Counted from the stretch's first letter, positions 1 to 10,900 are shown. The stretch: DNA of 64,000 nucleotides from Winogradskyella pelagia (GCF_017581965.1 NZ_JAGEVF010000007.1:1-64000); one strand, 5' to 3'. The notes: a model not told the origin generated them from the letters alone. Numbers and translations are program-made.

Positions 1-55
1 ATGTCTATGAACTTTTTTCTTTCCGCTTAACATCCCTTCGGCGTTTTAGCGGGTG

Positions 56-86
56 CAAATATAAAACCCTTTTTTTATTCCCACAA
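56..86 (-). promoter_or_regulatory. Leftward promoter P1 for a gene beyond the left edge
   Basis: On the minus strand there is a -7 box TATATTTG (56-63) and a TTG (84-86) separated by 20 bases. This matches the Bacteroidota consensus of TTG, 17-23 bases, then TAnnTTTG. It points off the left edge. The transcribed leader runs for about 50 bases to the window end without an obvious start codon, so the gene served is not visible. Confidence 0.7.
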
Positions 87-166
87 TAAGAATCTATTTA
101 TTTTTTTAAAATATTTTCTTAATGTCTAGGGCTCCATTATTCAGTCTTTTCATCTGAACAGGGCGG

Positions 167-196
167 CAAAGATATTAAGCCTTTTTTATTGGGCAA
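167..196 (-). promoter_or_regulatory. Leftward promoter P2, tandem with P1
   Basis: On the minus strand a -7 box TATCTTTG (167-174) and a TTG (194-196) are separated by 19 bases, a second full match to the Bacteroidota consensus. It lies about 110 bases upstream of P1 and points the same way. Two strong promoters in tandem before a leader are typical of stable-RNA or ribosomal operons, so an rRNA operon just outside the window is a reasonable inference. The 262-base stretch at the left edge holds only these promoters and their leader. Confidence 0.65.
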
Positions 197-262
197 GTCT
201 TTTTTGAAATAAAATTATTTTTATTTCTTAAGCTTCTAATAATCAGACTTAAAGTATTGGGA

Positions 263-2230
263 CTATAGGAAGAAATCCCATACCAATCCAAAGCGTATGG
301 TAAAATCCCTGTAGGGGTTGTTAGGTGCTGAGAAAAAGTCGTAACCTGTGAACGAGGAATTAAAGTGTTCTGCTATTAAAAATATCCTAGTCTGCCGGAT
401 TTTTGCGTTTACAAAGAAATCTAACCTAGGAAACCCTCCTAACTCAGTATTATTTTGAGTATAAAACTCGGCTAATAAAGGGTCGTAGCCATTCATATTG
501 TATTTCGTAAAGTAATTAAAAACTACACCTGTTTGGAAAGTCAATGCTTTTTTAAACAACTGGTCCGAAAAATAAAATGTGTTTCTAGTTACAATAGCTG
601 GAACATTTAGAACGTCTTCATCGCTAATAACATTTTGATATAAAACCGTATTGTCTAAACCAAACTTGCCATACCTCAAATCCTTTCGGAATTTAATTCT
701 TAAATATTGTATGGTGTTTTGATATTGCCTTGGTTTAATAATTTTTACACCTTCTTCAATACCCTCCAAATTGAAAAATGTATAATTATCTATATTAGAA
801 ATATCGAAATCTATATCAAGATATTTTTCAGATTTGAGACTAAAACTTATTTGTTGCGTATTGACATTATTATAGTCTCCAAAGTTGTACCAGTTATAAT
901 TAAGGTAATCACTCTGATATAGCAAGAAATTATAATTTGGCAATCTTGAACTTATACTTAAAGCGCCTTCTAAGTAAATATCTTGATTTAGTTGATAACC
1001 TATGTTACCGTAAATATAGTTCCCTCCAAAATCATCTGAAAGATTTAGACCTGCTTTACCCTCAATAATAAATCCACTGAACATTTTCTTATACTGGCCA
1101 TTTACTGCCAGAACATTAGCTTGAATTCGGTTAGGAATATTTTGATTATTTAATAGCACTACGCTATTGTAGCCATAATTTAAATCTGAATATTCTAATT
1201 TAAATTTGAGTTCTCCTATAAGATTATTAAAATAGGACACTCCAACATCTGTTTGAAAATTTTCTAGGGTTGCCCTATCCCTTATTGTATTTGAGAATGC
1301 ACTCCCGAAAAAGTCTGTTGCAGGTGATGTTTGAACGTATTCAAAGTACATATCTTCAAAAGAGACAGTGTTTAGCAATAACAACTTATTGTTTTGGATA
1401 GAATCTTTAGGCTTTGTTATTTCGAAGGTATGGTCTAAATAAAATCTTTTGCCTATTAACACCCCTTCTGCGTCCTCGAAATTAGGGTCAAATACTTCCC
1501 TATCTAAAAACTCTTCATTACCAGAGGTGAAATTAATGATGTCTTCATCTCTTATACCTCCATTTTCTTCGTTCAGTATTCTTTGCCATGTCATATGGCC
1601 CCGAGCATTGTATCGCTTATTTAGAGATTTATAGTTGGATGTAATTCTTAGGTTATTAGAGCTTGTTAAAGCATGCTGATAGTTTCCAATGGAACGAAGC
1701 CCTTTGTGGGCAATTGAAAAATTAAACTGTTTAGACATGTTAATTGTAAAGAAAGCATCTAGTAACTGTCCTTGAGTAAATGCTGTTTTATAGGTTAGTC
1801 TTGTCCATGGGGTTGGCACTTCAAAATACTCCATGTCACTACCTTTTTTATAATTAAAATGACGTGCGCTAGCACCAAATAAGGGTAAACTATATTGCTC
1901 AGCACTATTAAAAGTTAAGGTATTATATGTCTGACCAATATTTGCAAAAGAAATGAGTCCGAAATTATCTTCTTGTAAATAATTGAACTTATAAAGTTTT
2001 TTAAGGGATAACGTTGTGTCAACAAAAGTAGTATCATTTGTTGCCTTCACTATTTTATAAAGATCAATAGTGGCTAAATCGTTTTTATTTACTTTTTTAG
2101 ATTTATTAGAGGGGTTGTTTTGGTCGTTAATCGCTTGATTTCTTTTTTCAGGATTAATTTGTCCGTTCAATGAACCTACAGTACAAAGTACAATTACAAA
2201 AAAACTTGATAGTGTTTTCGTAAATTTCAT
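263..2230 (-). CDS. Putative outer-membrane porin (Porin_10-like), 655 aa
   Basis: A probable outer-membrane beta-barrel protein of the Bacteroidota putative porin family (Porin_10 type). The ATG at 2230 begins a clean Sec signal peptide (MKFTKTLSSFFVIVLC...SLNGQ); a start ten codons upstream at 2260 would place a poor leader in front of it. After a short Asn/Lys-rich linker the rest is alternating polar and aromatic strands, rich in Tyr, Phe and Asn, and the chain ends in aromatics (VWDFFL), as barrel proteins often do. The substrate is unknown. It is the last gene of the minus-strand set at this end and follows the metallopeptidase gene after a hairpin terminator, so it probably has its own weak promoter. 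The family call rests on recognition of overall sequence character, not on a search. Confidence 0.75.
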   Translation of the reverse strand: MKFTKTLSSFFVIVLCTVGSLNGQINPEKRNQAINDQNNPSNKSKKVNKNDLATIDLYKIVKATNDTTFVDTTLSLKKLYKFNYLQEDNFGLISFANIGQTYNTLTFNSAEQYSLPLFGASARHFNYKKGSDMEYFEVPTPWTRLTYKTAFTQGQLLDAFFTINMSKQFNFSIAHKGLRSIGNYQHALTSSNNLRITSNYKSLNKRYNARGHMTWQRILNEENGGIRDEDIINFTSGNEEFLDREVFDPNFEDAEGVLIGKRFYLDHTFEITKPKDSIQNNKLLLLNTVSFEDMYFEYVQTSPATDFFGSAFSNTIRDRATLENFQTDVGVSYFNNLIGELKFKLEYSDLNYGYNSVVLLNNQNIPNRIQANVLAVNGQYKKMFSGFIIEGKAGLNLSDDFGGNYIYGNIGYQLNQDIYLEGALSISSRLPNYNFLLYQSDYLNYNWYNFGDYNNVNTQQISFSLKSEKYLDIDFDISNIDNYTFFNLEGIEEGVKIIKPRQYQNTIQYLRIKFRKDLRYGKFGLDNTVLYQNVISDEDVLNVPAIVTRNTFYFSDQLFKKALTFQTGVVFNYFTKYNMNGYDPLLAEFYTQNNTELGGFPRLDFFVNAKIRQTRIFLIAEHFNSSFTGYDFFSAPNNPYRDFTIRFGLVWDFFL

Positions 2231-2275
2231 ATTACTTGTGATACTGCTAAAACAATTCATTTAGGTTATAAATAT

Positions 2276-2303
2276 AAAAAAGACCGCCAAGATAGACGGT
2301 CTT
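2276..2303 (-). terminator. Hairpin terminator after the metallopeptidase gene
   Basis: Seven-base arms AAGACCG and CGGTCTT (2280-2286 and 2297-2303) form a stem. On the minus strand the stem is followed by a run of T. It sits 24 bases past the stop of the gene ending at 2327. Confidence 0.75.
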
Positions 2304-2326
2304 AATTTAACGCTTTTACAAATTGA

Positions 2327-4612
2327 TTATTCTATAATAATCTTCTTGTTAATGAATCTATCCTCAGAACCTACTTTTAAAAGATACATACCTGGTTGTA
2401 AATTACTCACATCTACAGCTAAATTATTTTGTCCATTTAATGGCGAAAATGTAGTATCTAGTATGAAACGTCCATTGATATCATATAAATCAATATCAAG
2501 TGTTTGGTTTAATAGTGTTCCTGAAGCCTCAATAAATAGTTGATTATCGGTTGGGTTTGGATAAACACTTATGAGGTTTTCTAAACTGTTATCATCTATG
2601 CTCAATGGGTCGCGCTGGATTTCAAAATCTTGGCGGTTAATATTGTAAAAAATATTTGTTGCTGCTTCTACCATTATTCTGCAATTTGTAGCGTCTACAT
2701 TTGGAATTACAATATCTTGTACTCCATCGTTTGGCGTGTTTGCCAATAAGACTACTGGGAAGGTTAATCCTCCATCAACCGATAAAAGAATATTCACAGA
2801 GCTTTCGTTTACTGGAGGGGAAGTGGTTCCAAAATTATTCCAAGCTATGGTCTGGGTAGTCCCTCCTGTATACACAATACCTGAACTTGATTGGGATATT
2901 ACTCTAAATGGTCCTGCAGTATTAGTAACTGTGACTCTCATTTGGTCAGAGTCAGACTGAGCTCCAGGTACGGCGTTATCTCTCACCGTAAATGTAAAAT
3001 TCATATTTCGTTCTGCAAGCATTAAAATTTCCCATTCTGTAGAATTATCTACGTTTTGAACATAGTCTTCTAAACGTGGAATATACCTTGTGCTATTTGG
3101 ACTAGGTGGGAAAGATCTAGTTACAGGACCGGTCGTTGTTGTATTTACTGGGAAATTTATTTCTTGCCCATTGACATCACTTTGTTCCCAACAATAAGTT
3201 AATGACCCAGTGCCATCTGCATCGGTGGCACTACCTACAAGTTTATAGGGTGTCAAGGCGGGAATTGTATAGTTTAAGCCAGCATCTGCTACCGGAGCTG
3301 AATTGCCAGTCACTTCCTCTACAGGGCAGTTTCCTCCGGCACCAAACTCAATAAAGCCCCACATCTGACCAATACTTAGCTCGTGGAAATAGTCGTCCGC
3401 CAAACTTTGGATATTAGCAGAGGCACCACAAATACCAGCATAAGCCATAATGGTTGTGCCTCCTCCTGGCTCTGCAGCAGAATTTGACGTATAAGACCCT
3501 GAACAGCTTGCTGCGGTCCATGTATGTCTTGCTGAGAATTGATGCCCCATTTCATGCATAATCACATTTTCATACTGTATACCTTCTGGAGGCGGAAAAT
3601 TACCAAGACCACCGCTTACTGCACGCGCGTTGTTACCATTTAAGCAAACCACACCTACAGCCGCTAGGCCACTGCCAGATCGGCTTAACATATGCCCTAT
3701 ATCATAAGATTGATTTATATTATTATCAATGGCTGTTTGACTTTGGTTTATTAAAGTACCAATGCTTCCGTCATTTAAAAAAGGACTACTTAAGAAAATA
3801 ACATTAGTGTTATTTGCCGCAATTTCCATAGTTATACCTAAATCTCTTTCATATGGACCATTGACTCGGGTCATAAAATCATTCATTACCCCTAAGATTC
3901 CATTCTTTTTATCTGCATCAGATGACGCATTTAAACCTAACTGTGCAATCCAATAATCAGCGAATTCTTCAGTACATGCCATGGCGAGGGTATATGTTCT
4001 TAAAAGACCATCGTCTGCATTTCTTTGTTGGATTGGCATATCACCATTATTGAACATTCCATTTCGATCGAGATTAGACTCATCTACCAAACAGAAATTC
4101 CCATCATTATCAACAGGAACGTCTTTTCTTAAATAATGCATGTAATATTTACCATCCTTAGAATAAGCATCTATATATTCTGTACCATTAATGCCATTTA
4201 AAAACATGGCATGCAACCCTCTCTGTGAAAAAGAAAACCTGACAGTTTTATAAGGATTTCTAAGAGAACTTCCCTTAAATGATCTCACATTTGGTAACTG
4301 CTCCTGTAATTCCGGTGCTAAAACTGAAGCTTCAAATACCTCAAAAGACTCTAAGTCTCCATCCATTGTAGGAAATGATACTATTGCACCATTTTTAATC
4401 TGTGATTCTTCGATAGAAGGTATACTTGACAATTCTTCTAGCAAATTTAAATTTGTTAACTCATATAGCGTATATGATGTTGGTATATCCGATTTTGAAA
4501 ATAACTCAACGTCATTTGGCATTGTAGAAATTTTCACCCAAGAGTTTTGAACCTGCTGACCATAGCATAACGACAAGCTAAGCCCAAGAAAAAGTAGAAC
4601 TATTCTTTTCAT
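2327..4612 (-). CDS. Secreted reprolysin-like zinc metallopeptidase with T9SS sorting domain, 761 aa
   Basis: A secreted metallopeptidase, probably degrading proteins at the cell surface or outside the cell. A Sec signal peptide (MKRIVLLFLGLSLSLCYGQ) is followed by a propeptide-like region. The zinc-binding motif HEMGHQFSARH has His353, Glu354, His357 and His363, the metzincin HExxHxxxxxH pattern of the M12B/reprolysin-like group common in Bacteroidota. A PKD/Ig-like stretch follows from about residue 450. The last 80 residues (SVYPNPTDNQLFIEA... to a Lys/Ile tail) are a type A T9SS C-terminal sorting domain, which sends the protein across the outer membrane. It is flanked by hairpin terminators on both sides, so it is probably monocistronic. 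Its place beside a SusC/SusD locus suggests, but does not prove, a shared role in protein or peptide use. Confidence 0.9.
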   Translation of the reverse strand: MKRIVLLFLGLSLSLCYGQQVQNSWVKISTMPNDVELFSKSDIPTSYTLYELTNLNLLEELSSIPSIEESQIKNGAIVSFPTMDGDLESFEVFEASVLAPELQEQLPNVRSFKGSSLRNPYKTVRFSFSQRGLHAMFLNGINGTEYIDAYSKDGKYYMHYLRKDVPVDNDGNFCLVDESNLDRNGMFNNGDMPIQQRNADDGLLRTYTLAMACTEEFADYWIAQLGLNASSDADKKNGILGVMNDFMTRVNGPYERDLGITMEIAANNTNVIFLSSPFLNDGSIGTLINQSQTAIDNNINQSYDIGHMLSRSGSGLAAVGVVCLNGNNARAVSGGLGNFPPPEGIQYENVIMHEMGHQFSARHTWTAASCSGSYTSNSAAEPGGGTTIMAYAGICGASANIQSLADDYFHELSIGQMWGFIEFGAGGNCPVEEVTGNSAPVADAGLNYTIPALTPYKLVGSATDADGTGSLTYCWEQSDVNGQEINFPVNTTTTGPVTRSFPPSPNSTRYIPRLEDYVQNVDNSTEWEILMLAERNMNFTFTVRDNAVPGAQSDSDQMRVTVTNTAGPFRVISQSSSGIVYTGGTTQTIAWNNFGTTSPPVNESSVNILLSVDGGLTFPVVLLANTPNDGVQDIVIPNVDATNCRIMVEAATNIFYNINRQDFEIQRDPLSIDDNSLENLISVYPNPTDNQLFIEASGTLLNQTLDIDLYDINGRFILDTTFSPLNGQNNLAVDVSNLQPGMYLLKVGSEDRFINKKIIIE

Positions 4613-4711
4613 ATTACAATTTTATTTTTTTTGTATTGTAGCGAATAAAACATCGCCTGGTAAAGATAACCTTAAATTTATAAACTCATATAATTTTAAG
4701 ATTTTAGAAAT

Positions 4712-4740
4712 AAAAAAATCGCCATAAAGGCGATTTTTTT
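4712..4740 (-). terminator. Terminator of the susCD locus, usable in both directions
   Basis: Arms AAATCGCC (4716-4723) and GGCGATTT (4729-4736) form a stem with a five-base loop. It has A-runs on one side and T-runs on the other. It lies 37 bases past the stop of the last gene of the SusC/SusD operon. Confidence 0.85.
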
Positions 4741-4776
4741 ATTCTATTTTTTACAGGTAGTCCTGAAAAACTGAGA

Positions 4777-5625
4777 CTATAGTGGTGTATAAACAGAAAC
4801 ACCGTTTTCACCATATCCTTCGCAGAACCAAGAAATAGTAATGATACCAGTACTTAAGTCTATCTCATTAACTCCACCATCTAAAGGTATTACAGCACCC
4901 CATGGATCACCTTGATCAGGGTAGATGATTTGTCTACATGCATTCGTGAAATTAACATCGAAACTTGTAGGACCAGTACCATAAGCAGTTACATATGGTC
5001 CCTCTGTGTATAAACCTCCTGAGAAATCCTGTACAAAGAAAGTTCCATCACCATTATCTACGATATCCGTAGTGTATGTATATGATGAAAAATCTGGTAA
5101 GAAATCATGGAAGCCATAATCGGTAGTTACACTGTATGTACCACCAATGTCTAAAGTAAGATCACAAACTAAAGTTAAACGGTGTGTTGTAACCGTGTTT
5201 TCATCCACTCCGATTAATACACTTCTGTCGTTAGAAACGATTTCTATATCTAAAGATACTTCATCATTAGCAGCTACAACAAGTGCAGCGTCTGGCAGAA
5301 GGTTTAAAACTATTTCACCTGTATTGGTATCACCTACTATTGTAGTAGAACCCTCAGTATCGGTTACTATAGTACCTGCATCGATACCATCTACACCCAC
5401 TACCGAGTAAGTTAACGTTAAATCTTCCTTATTAATTGGTGCAGTAAAACTTACCGCAATTGGAACTGACATTAAATCTGAAGTGGCAGACACCGTTGAT
5501 GTCGCTGAAGGGAACTCCAGCCACCCAAAAGTTGGATCTTCTCCACCTTCAAATGTAGTGTTGTCACAAGCTACCATCATTGCCATAGCCGAGACAAACA
5601 AAAAAACTTTTTTCATCTTTTTCAT
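4777..5625 (-). CDS. Surface lipoprotein of the SusCD locus, 282 aa
   Basis: A lipoprotein with signal MKKMKKVFLFVSAMAMMVAC and a lipobox Cys at residue 20. Residues about 35-150 resemble a Calx-beta-like or Ig-like beta-sandwich (PIAVSFTAPINKEDLTLTY, then VVAANDEVSLDIEIVSND). The C-terminal half ends in an aromatic patch (GIITISWFCEGYG) seen in small lipoproteins encoded after SusD genes. It starts 5 bases after the preceding gene, so it is the last gene of the operon susC, susD, lipoprotein, lipoprotein. A surface accessory or ligand-binding role is inferred from that position. It resembles its neighbour in layout, so the pair may come from an old duplication. The substrate cannot be read from the sequence. 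Confidence 0.75.
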   Translation of the reverse strand: MKKMKKVFLFVSAMAMMVACDNTTFEGGEDPTFGWLEFPSATSTVSATSDLMSVPIAVSFTAPINKEDLTLTYSVVGVDGIDAGTIVTDTEGSTTIVGDTNTGEIVLNLLPDAALVVAANDEVSLDIEIVSNDRSVLIGVDENTVTTHRLTLVCDLTLDIGGTYSVTTDYGFHDFLPDFSSYTYTTDIVDNGDGTFFVQDFSGGLYTEGPYVTAYGTGPTSFDVNFTNACRQIIYPDQGDPWGAVIPLDGGVNEIDLSTGIITISWFCEGYGENGVSVYTPL

Positions 5626-5630
5626 AATTT

Positions 5631-6506
5631 TTAATTTTTAGTTAAAGAAATTACCGTTTGAGCTTCAGTACCACAACTTGCTCCTCCGACATCCTCTGTA
5701 GTTACAAGAGTCAAAAATGTATCGTCTGCTGTATCATATACACCGTTTGTTGCACCAGGACCCATTGGTATAGAGCTTCCACAACCAACACCAGATACAC
5801 CACCATCCAAAATTCCATTTACCACTGTCTCACCACAAGACAAGGAGAATGAGAAATCCACCGGTGGATTACTAAATCCAAATGTTGGATAAAACTTTAC
5901 GTTAAATACACGCTCAGTTGAAGCTGCTCCAGGAACCAAGGTTACTACTGTACCGTTACCCATAAAAGGTGCATTACCTGCAGCAGGAACACCACCAGAA
6001 ATCTGGTTAATTGTGTAATCTCCTACCATGAATGATGCTTCAACAGGACATATTTCTACTATTCTTACATTGAATGGAGCAGCCGCTACCGCGTTACCTA
6101 ATGCCTCAGGGTCTAAACCTAAAATTAGGTTAACACCATCTGTTGTTAATTCATCATCTATTCCTGTTACTGTAAACGAACCGAAATAAGTATCTGCCGG
6201 TATAGTTACGGTTGCAGGTATATCATATTGGCCCGGTGTCGCTGTATTATCTTCTGAGTCAGTTAAAACTTCAATTGCTATCTGTCTATCTTCTGAAGAT
6301 AATGTACTTACGCTAACCCCTATTTCTAGTTCGCCAGTATCGTTAATCAACACTTCTAAAGTACCACCCGCGCCATCAAAAGCAGCTAAGGTCTGTCCAT
6401 TTACACCGTCGTAAATCACTGGTTCAAAATCACCACAAGAGTAATTCAGCGCCACCAATACAACAGCTAATATATAATAAATTCTATTTTTCATAATTGT
6501 TCTCAT
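5631..6506 (-). CDS. Surface lipoprotein of the SusCD locus, 291 aa
   Basis: A lipoprotein with the signal ending LNYSC. The more natural start is probably the internal ATG at 6494 (MKNRIYYILAVV), although the ATG at 6506 is also possible. Residues about 50-150 look like a Calx-beta-type repeat: EVLINDTGELEIGVSVSTLS, then a VTIPADTYFGSFTV stretch resembling the Calx-beta second half. The remainder is low in charge and rich in Gly, Val and Thr, with conserved Cys pairs. It lies 2 bases after the SusD gene and is followed 5 bases later by another lipoprotein. A surface-exposed accessory role in nutrient capture is inferred from the operon. No enzymatic motif is seen. Confidence 0.72.
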   Translation of the reverse strand: MRTIMKNRIYYILAVVLVALNYSCGDFEPVIYDGVNGQTLAAFDGAGGTLEVLINDTGELEIGVSVSTLSSEDRQIAIEVLTDSEDNTATPGQYDIPATVTIPADTYFGSFTVTGIDDELTTDGVNLILGLDPEALGNAVAAAPFNVRIVEICPVEASFMVGDYTINQISGGVPAAGNAPFMGNGTVVTLVPGAASTERVFNVKFYPTFGFSNPPVDFSFSLSCGETVVNGILDGGVSGVGCGSSIPMGPGATNGVYDTADDTFLTLVTTEDVGGASCGTEAQTVISLTKN

Positions 6507-6508
6507 TT

Positions 6509-7921
6509 TTAGTTGTTATACCCAGGGTTTTGAGTGATACCAGGATTAGCATTAACCTCAACCTGTGGAATTGGAAAAGTTAATCTTGGATCGTTAGAAA
6601 GCATCTCACAATTTCCACCAGAAGCACAATCTATAGGGTTTCTCAAAATTCCTCCCAAAACGTCTTTGTTACGCTTCAAGTCTAAGTAACGATGACCCTC
6701 ATAAGCCAATTCTAAACGACGCTCTAATGTAATATCAGTAATAGCCTCATTTACTGTTGAATAGGATGTAGGGGTTACAGTACCACTACCTCTAGCATTT
6801 CTCACTGCTCTTACATCATCAGCCGCAAGACCTAGTTGTCCATTTTTAGCTCTTAACTCTGCTCTAATTAAGTACATCTCGCTAACTTTCATTTGCTTAA
6901 TGTTAGACACAAAAGGAACTGAAGAACCTGGATATTTATTAATTAGATGAATATTATTAGCTGGATCACTAGGACCGCCATTATTAGTACCAAAATTAAT
7001 ATTAACACCTAACCTTACATCATTACTAGCAGCTAAATCGTTGTATAAACTGTTAGAGGCTTCAAAGAAAGGACCAGCACTATTAGTAAAGTACCAGATA
7101 CCACCAACGGCAGAAGACCTTATTAATCTAAAGATTACTTCTGTGTTATCTGCATCTGCATACATTTGAAGATACTGAATTGGACTAGCCAAAGGGTACT
7201 TGTTGATTAATGCTGTTGCCGGAGCAATACCACTAGCGTCACCCGTTAATAAGGCTACTCTAGCTTTTAAACCCATTACGAAATCCTGAGTAACATAAGC
7301 GTTGTCAGTAAATGCAGGATCTATTAATTGTTCTGCCAAAGCAATATCGTCAGCTATAAAATCTGACATTTCTTGCACTGTATTCCTTGGAAATACATCA
7401 GTAACAACCGGTACGTTTGGACTAATTATTGCACTTAGAGCTGTTGGATTCTCATAGTCCGTTGTGTAATACATATGTAATCGGAAGTGACCTACTGCTC
7501 TCAAAGCATATAACTGACCTAAAATATTGTTGTACTCAACAATATCAGAAGGGTCAACTTCCACCAGCGGCGCAGCCTCTATTACCCTGTTTGCCGCGTT
7601 AATTAAATCGTAGTAATTGTTCCACATTGCTGTAGTGCTACCACTAGCTGCTTGGAAAACCCAGTTATATAAATTTATTAACTGACCTCCATTATCGAAA
7701 CCAGGTTTACCATTATCGGCAAATATGGAATTAAACTCGATATCTTCTTCGAACCCAAAGTTCGCATATACACCATTTAAACCTTGCTGTAAATCTGCAA
7801 GAGACTCAAAAGTAATTTCTGGTGTAAACTCATCCTCTGGTGTAATATCTATTGCATCATTACATGACGCGAATAAGAAACCTACCAGAAGTAATAGAAA
7901 TAATTTATTGTTCATTTTCAT
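6509..7921 (-). CDS. RagB/SusD-family outer-membrane lipoprotein, 470 aa
   Basis: The substrate-capturing lid of a SusCD transporter, anchored in the outer leaflet of the outer membrane. The signal ends in the lipobox FASC (Cys20). The N-terminal region (ESLADLQQGLNGVYANFG) and the alpha-helical TPR-like body (YNNILGQLYALRAVGHFRL) are classic SusD. The C-terminal part holds the conserved ELRAKNGQ...VRNARGS and ITLERRLELAYEGHRYLDLKR motifs, ending with FPIPQVEVNANPGITQNPGY. It lies 11 bases after susC. At 470 residues it is a little shorter than many starch-type SusD proteins. There is no glycoside hydrolase nearby, so the ligand may be a peptide or other non-glycan. That last point is inference. 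Confidence 0.95.
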   Translation of the reverse strand: MKMNNKLFLLLLVGFLFASCNDAIDITPEDEFTPEITFESLADLQQGLNGVYANFGFEEDIEFNSIFADNGKPGFDNGGQLINLYNWVFQAASGSTTAMWNNYYDLINAANRVIEAAPLVEVDPSDIVEYNNILGQLYALRAVGHFRLHMYYTTDYENPTALSAIISPNVPVVTDVFPRNTVQEMSDFIADDIALAEQLIDPAFTDNAYVTQDFVMGLKARVALLTGDASGIAPATALINKYPLASPIQYLQMYADADNTEVIFRLIRSSAVGGIWYFTNSAGPFFEASNSLYNDLAASNDVRLGVNINFGTNNGGPSDPANNIHLINKYPGSSVPFVSNIKQMKVSEMYLIRAELRAKNGQLGLAADDVRAVRNARGSGTVTPTSYSTVNEAITDITLERRLELAYEGHRYLDLKRNKDVLGGILRNPIDCASGGNCEMLSNDPRLTFPIPQVEVNANPGITQNPGYNN

Positions 7922-7932
7922 TGTTAATTTTT

Positions 7933-10900
7933 TTAGAATGTTAAGTCTACTCCAATAGTAAAGATTTGTGTTGTTGGATAGTCAAAGAAATCAGAGTTTC
8001 TAAAACTTGATTCTGGATCCCAACCTCTCCACTTAGACCAAGTAAATAAGTTCTCAGCCTGTAAGAATACTTTAATGTTTTGTATGAAGTTAGAATCTTT
8101 CAATGCATCTGCAAAGTTATATCCTAATACAATGTTTCTTAATCTTAAGAAAGACGCATCTTCTAAATATCTATCCGTTAAAAGGTTACGAGTTGACGGT
8201 GAACCAGCTCTTGGGATGTCTGTAACATCACCTGGCTGTTGCCATTGTCTTAAGAATGATGTAGACCCATTAGATAACGTAGTTAATGTTGGATCTTCAA
8301 TAACACCTAAACTTCCGTTATATCTGTAAATATCAGCAACCCAAGAAAACTGTGTATCTAAGGTAAAGCCTTTAAATCCAGCATTGAATCCAAAACCACC
8401 TTGGTATGTTGGATAAATAGTTTTATCAGTCCATACTCTGTTATCAACATTATATGTTTCTGTAACGTTTCCGTCGATATCTAAATATAGAGGATTACCA
8501 TTTGCAGGATTTACACCAGCCCATCTTACAGCGAAGAACTCACCAAGTTGCTTACCAACTCTTAAGCTATTTGTACGACCTCCACCTAAAACTTCATCAA
8601 TTCCGCCAGGAAGTTCTGTAATCTCATTTACGTTATAAGAACCATTAGCGAAGAAGCTTAAAGTTAGACCATCTGGGTTAGATAATGCCGTCCAATTAAG
8701 TGCTACTTCTGCACCTGTATTTGTTAACTGCCCTTGATTAGCAAAAATTGTATTTACACCATTCAAAGCAGATACTGGCTGAGACTGAAATAAATCATCC
8801 GTTACTTTCTCGTAAACATCAAAGCTACCAGTTAACTTATTATTAAATAAACCAAAATCTAAACCGATATTCGTTTGTGTAATTGTTTCCCATTTAAGGT
8901 CTTTGTTCCCAATTTGAGTAGCAAATAAACCTACAGTATTATTGTACCCAGCACCTTGTCCGTAAAGGTCAAAAGTTGCATCATCAGATCCGTAGAAACC
9001 ACCACTAATACGATCGTTACCAGTAACACCGTAAGATGCTCTTAATTTTAAGTTACTAAACACACTGTTGTCCATCCAGGATTCATTGGTAATATTCCAA
9101 GAACCAGATACAGACCAGAATGTACCCCAACGATTAGACTCAGAGAATCTTGATGAGGCATCACGTCTTACAGAACCTTGGAAATTAAATCTGTCATCAT
9201 AAGTATATCTCAAAACACCGAAGTAAGAGAAAATACCTACAGTAATTTCATTTAGTGAAATACCTGGTATATAAGGAAACTCAGTACCATCTGTAGCAGC
9301 TAAGCCATCACCATCTAAATCTTCGAATGTTGTTGCTGGAATAAAACCAGTTCCAAATTCAAAAACCTTTGGGTTAAGACCTACTTGCGTAAAGCCAGAT
9401 GTGTTTAAATATGCTTTGTTATATTCCATGAATGCTGAGAAATCAACATTATGTTTTTCACCAAATACATTGTTATAATTTAAACCAACTAGATTGTTAA
9501 ATCTTGCATCTCTTGAATAATTTTCAGCATTGGTCCCTTGGAACTCTGCATCTCCAGCAGCAGCAGCTGTCTGTCCGTAAACACTTGTTGGGTCTTCTAT
9601 AAATTGACCTCTTTGATACGTGTAATCCAAACCAAAACGGATAGAAGCCGTAACGTTTTTCATAAACTCATAATCTGCGAATACAGAACCGATGAATTTA
9701 ATTTCTTCTGTTCTATTAGTGTTTAACACTGTATTATTAAGTGCAGTAAAAGGTGTATTATCAAAATCATCAAGACCAGAACCTACCGTATTAAGTGTTC
9801 CATCAGGATTAAACTGAGAGAAATAAGGTAAGGCTACATAAGGAACAAGGAATGGATTTGACAAGTTACCAGTACCCTCATTTTGGATAAAGTTGTTTGT
9901 ACTAAAGTTCAAACTCAAGGTTGTACCATAATTAAACTTACCATTTGAACTTTTACCATTCAAATTTTGACGCAAGTTAAATCTTTGGATATCACTACGA
10001 AGAGTTACACCTTTTTGCTCAAAGTATCCAAGCGATGTAAATGAAGACATCAACTCAGAACCAGAAGATAAACTTAAGTTATGACTAATTGTTTCACCAG
10101 GTCTGAAGAATACGTCTTCCCAATCTGTATTGGCCTGTCTCGCAATAGCATTAATCTGAGCATCTGAAAGCCCACTACCAAGAGCACCATTATTAATGGT
10201 TCTGTTGTAACGTAACTTCTGAGGTGAATTCATCACGTCGAAGTTTTTGTCTGGTAAAACAGAATAACCAAACTGGCCTCTGTAGTTAATTTGTAAATTT
10301 TCACTGAAAGTACCCTTCTTGGTAGTGATGATAATAGCACCGTTTGCACCACGATTACCATACAGTGCAGAAGCAGAAGCATCTTTTAATACGGTAATGT
10401 TCGCAATGTCATTGTTGTTCAAACTACGGAAGTTATCTTCATCTACTGGTACACCATCGATAACGAATAACGGCTCGATGTTACCATTAATAGAACCAAT
10501 ACCACGAAGTAAGATTACACTATTAGCACCTGGCTGTCCAGAACCAGTACCAATGTTAAGACCTGGCACTTGCCCTTGCAGTGATGCTGCAATGGATGCA
10601 TTAGGTCTAGATTCTACAGCTTCAGCAGATACCGTAGAAACAGCAGAGGTAGTTGTTGCTCTTGTTTCTCGGGTATACCCTGTAACAACAACTTCTTCTA
10701 AGGTGTTATCAGCTTCTAACGCAACATCATATTTGTTGGCAGCGCCGATTGTAATGTTTGTCGATTTTAAACCGACGTAGGAAATCACCAAAACGTCTCC
10801 CACATTAACATTGATAGAATAATTACCATCAAAATCTGTTTGAGTACCTCTTGACGTACCCTTTACAATTACGTTAGCTCCTGGCAATGGTAAACCATCC

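Noticed and set aside
10319..10780. 153-codon open frame on the plus strand
   Set aside because: It lies wholly inside susC on the opposite strand and has no recognisable motif; it is a by-product of the codon pattern of the real gene.
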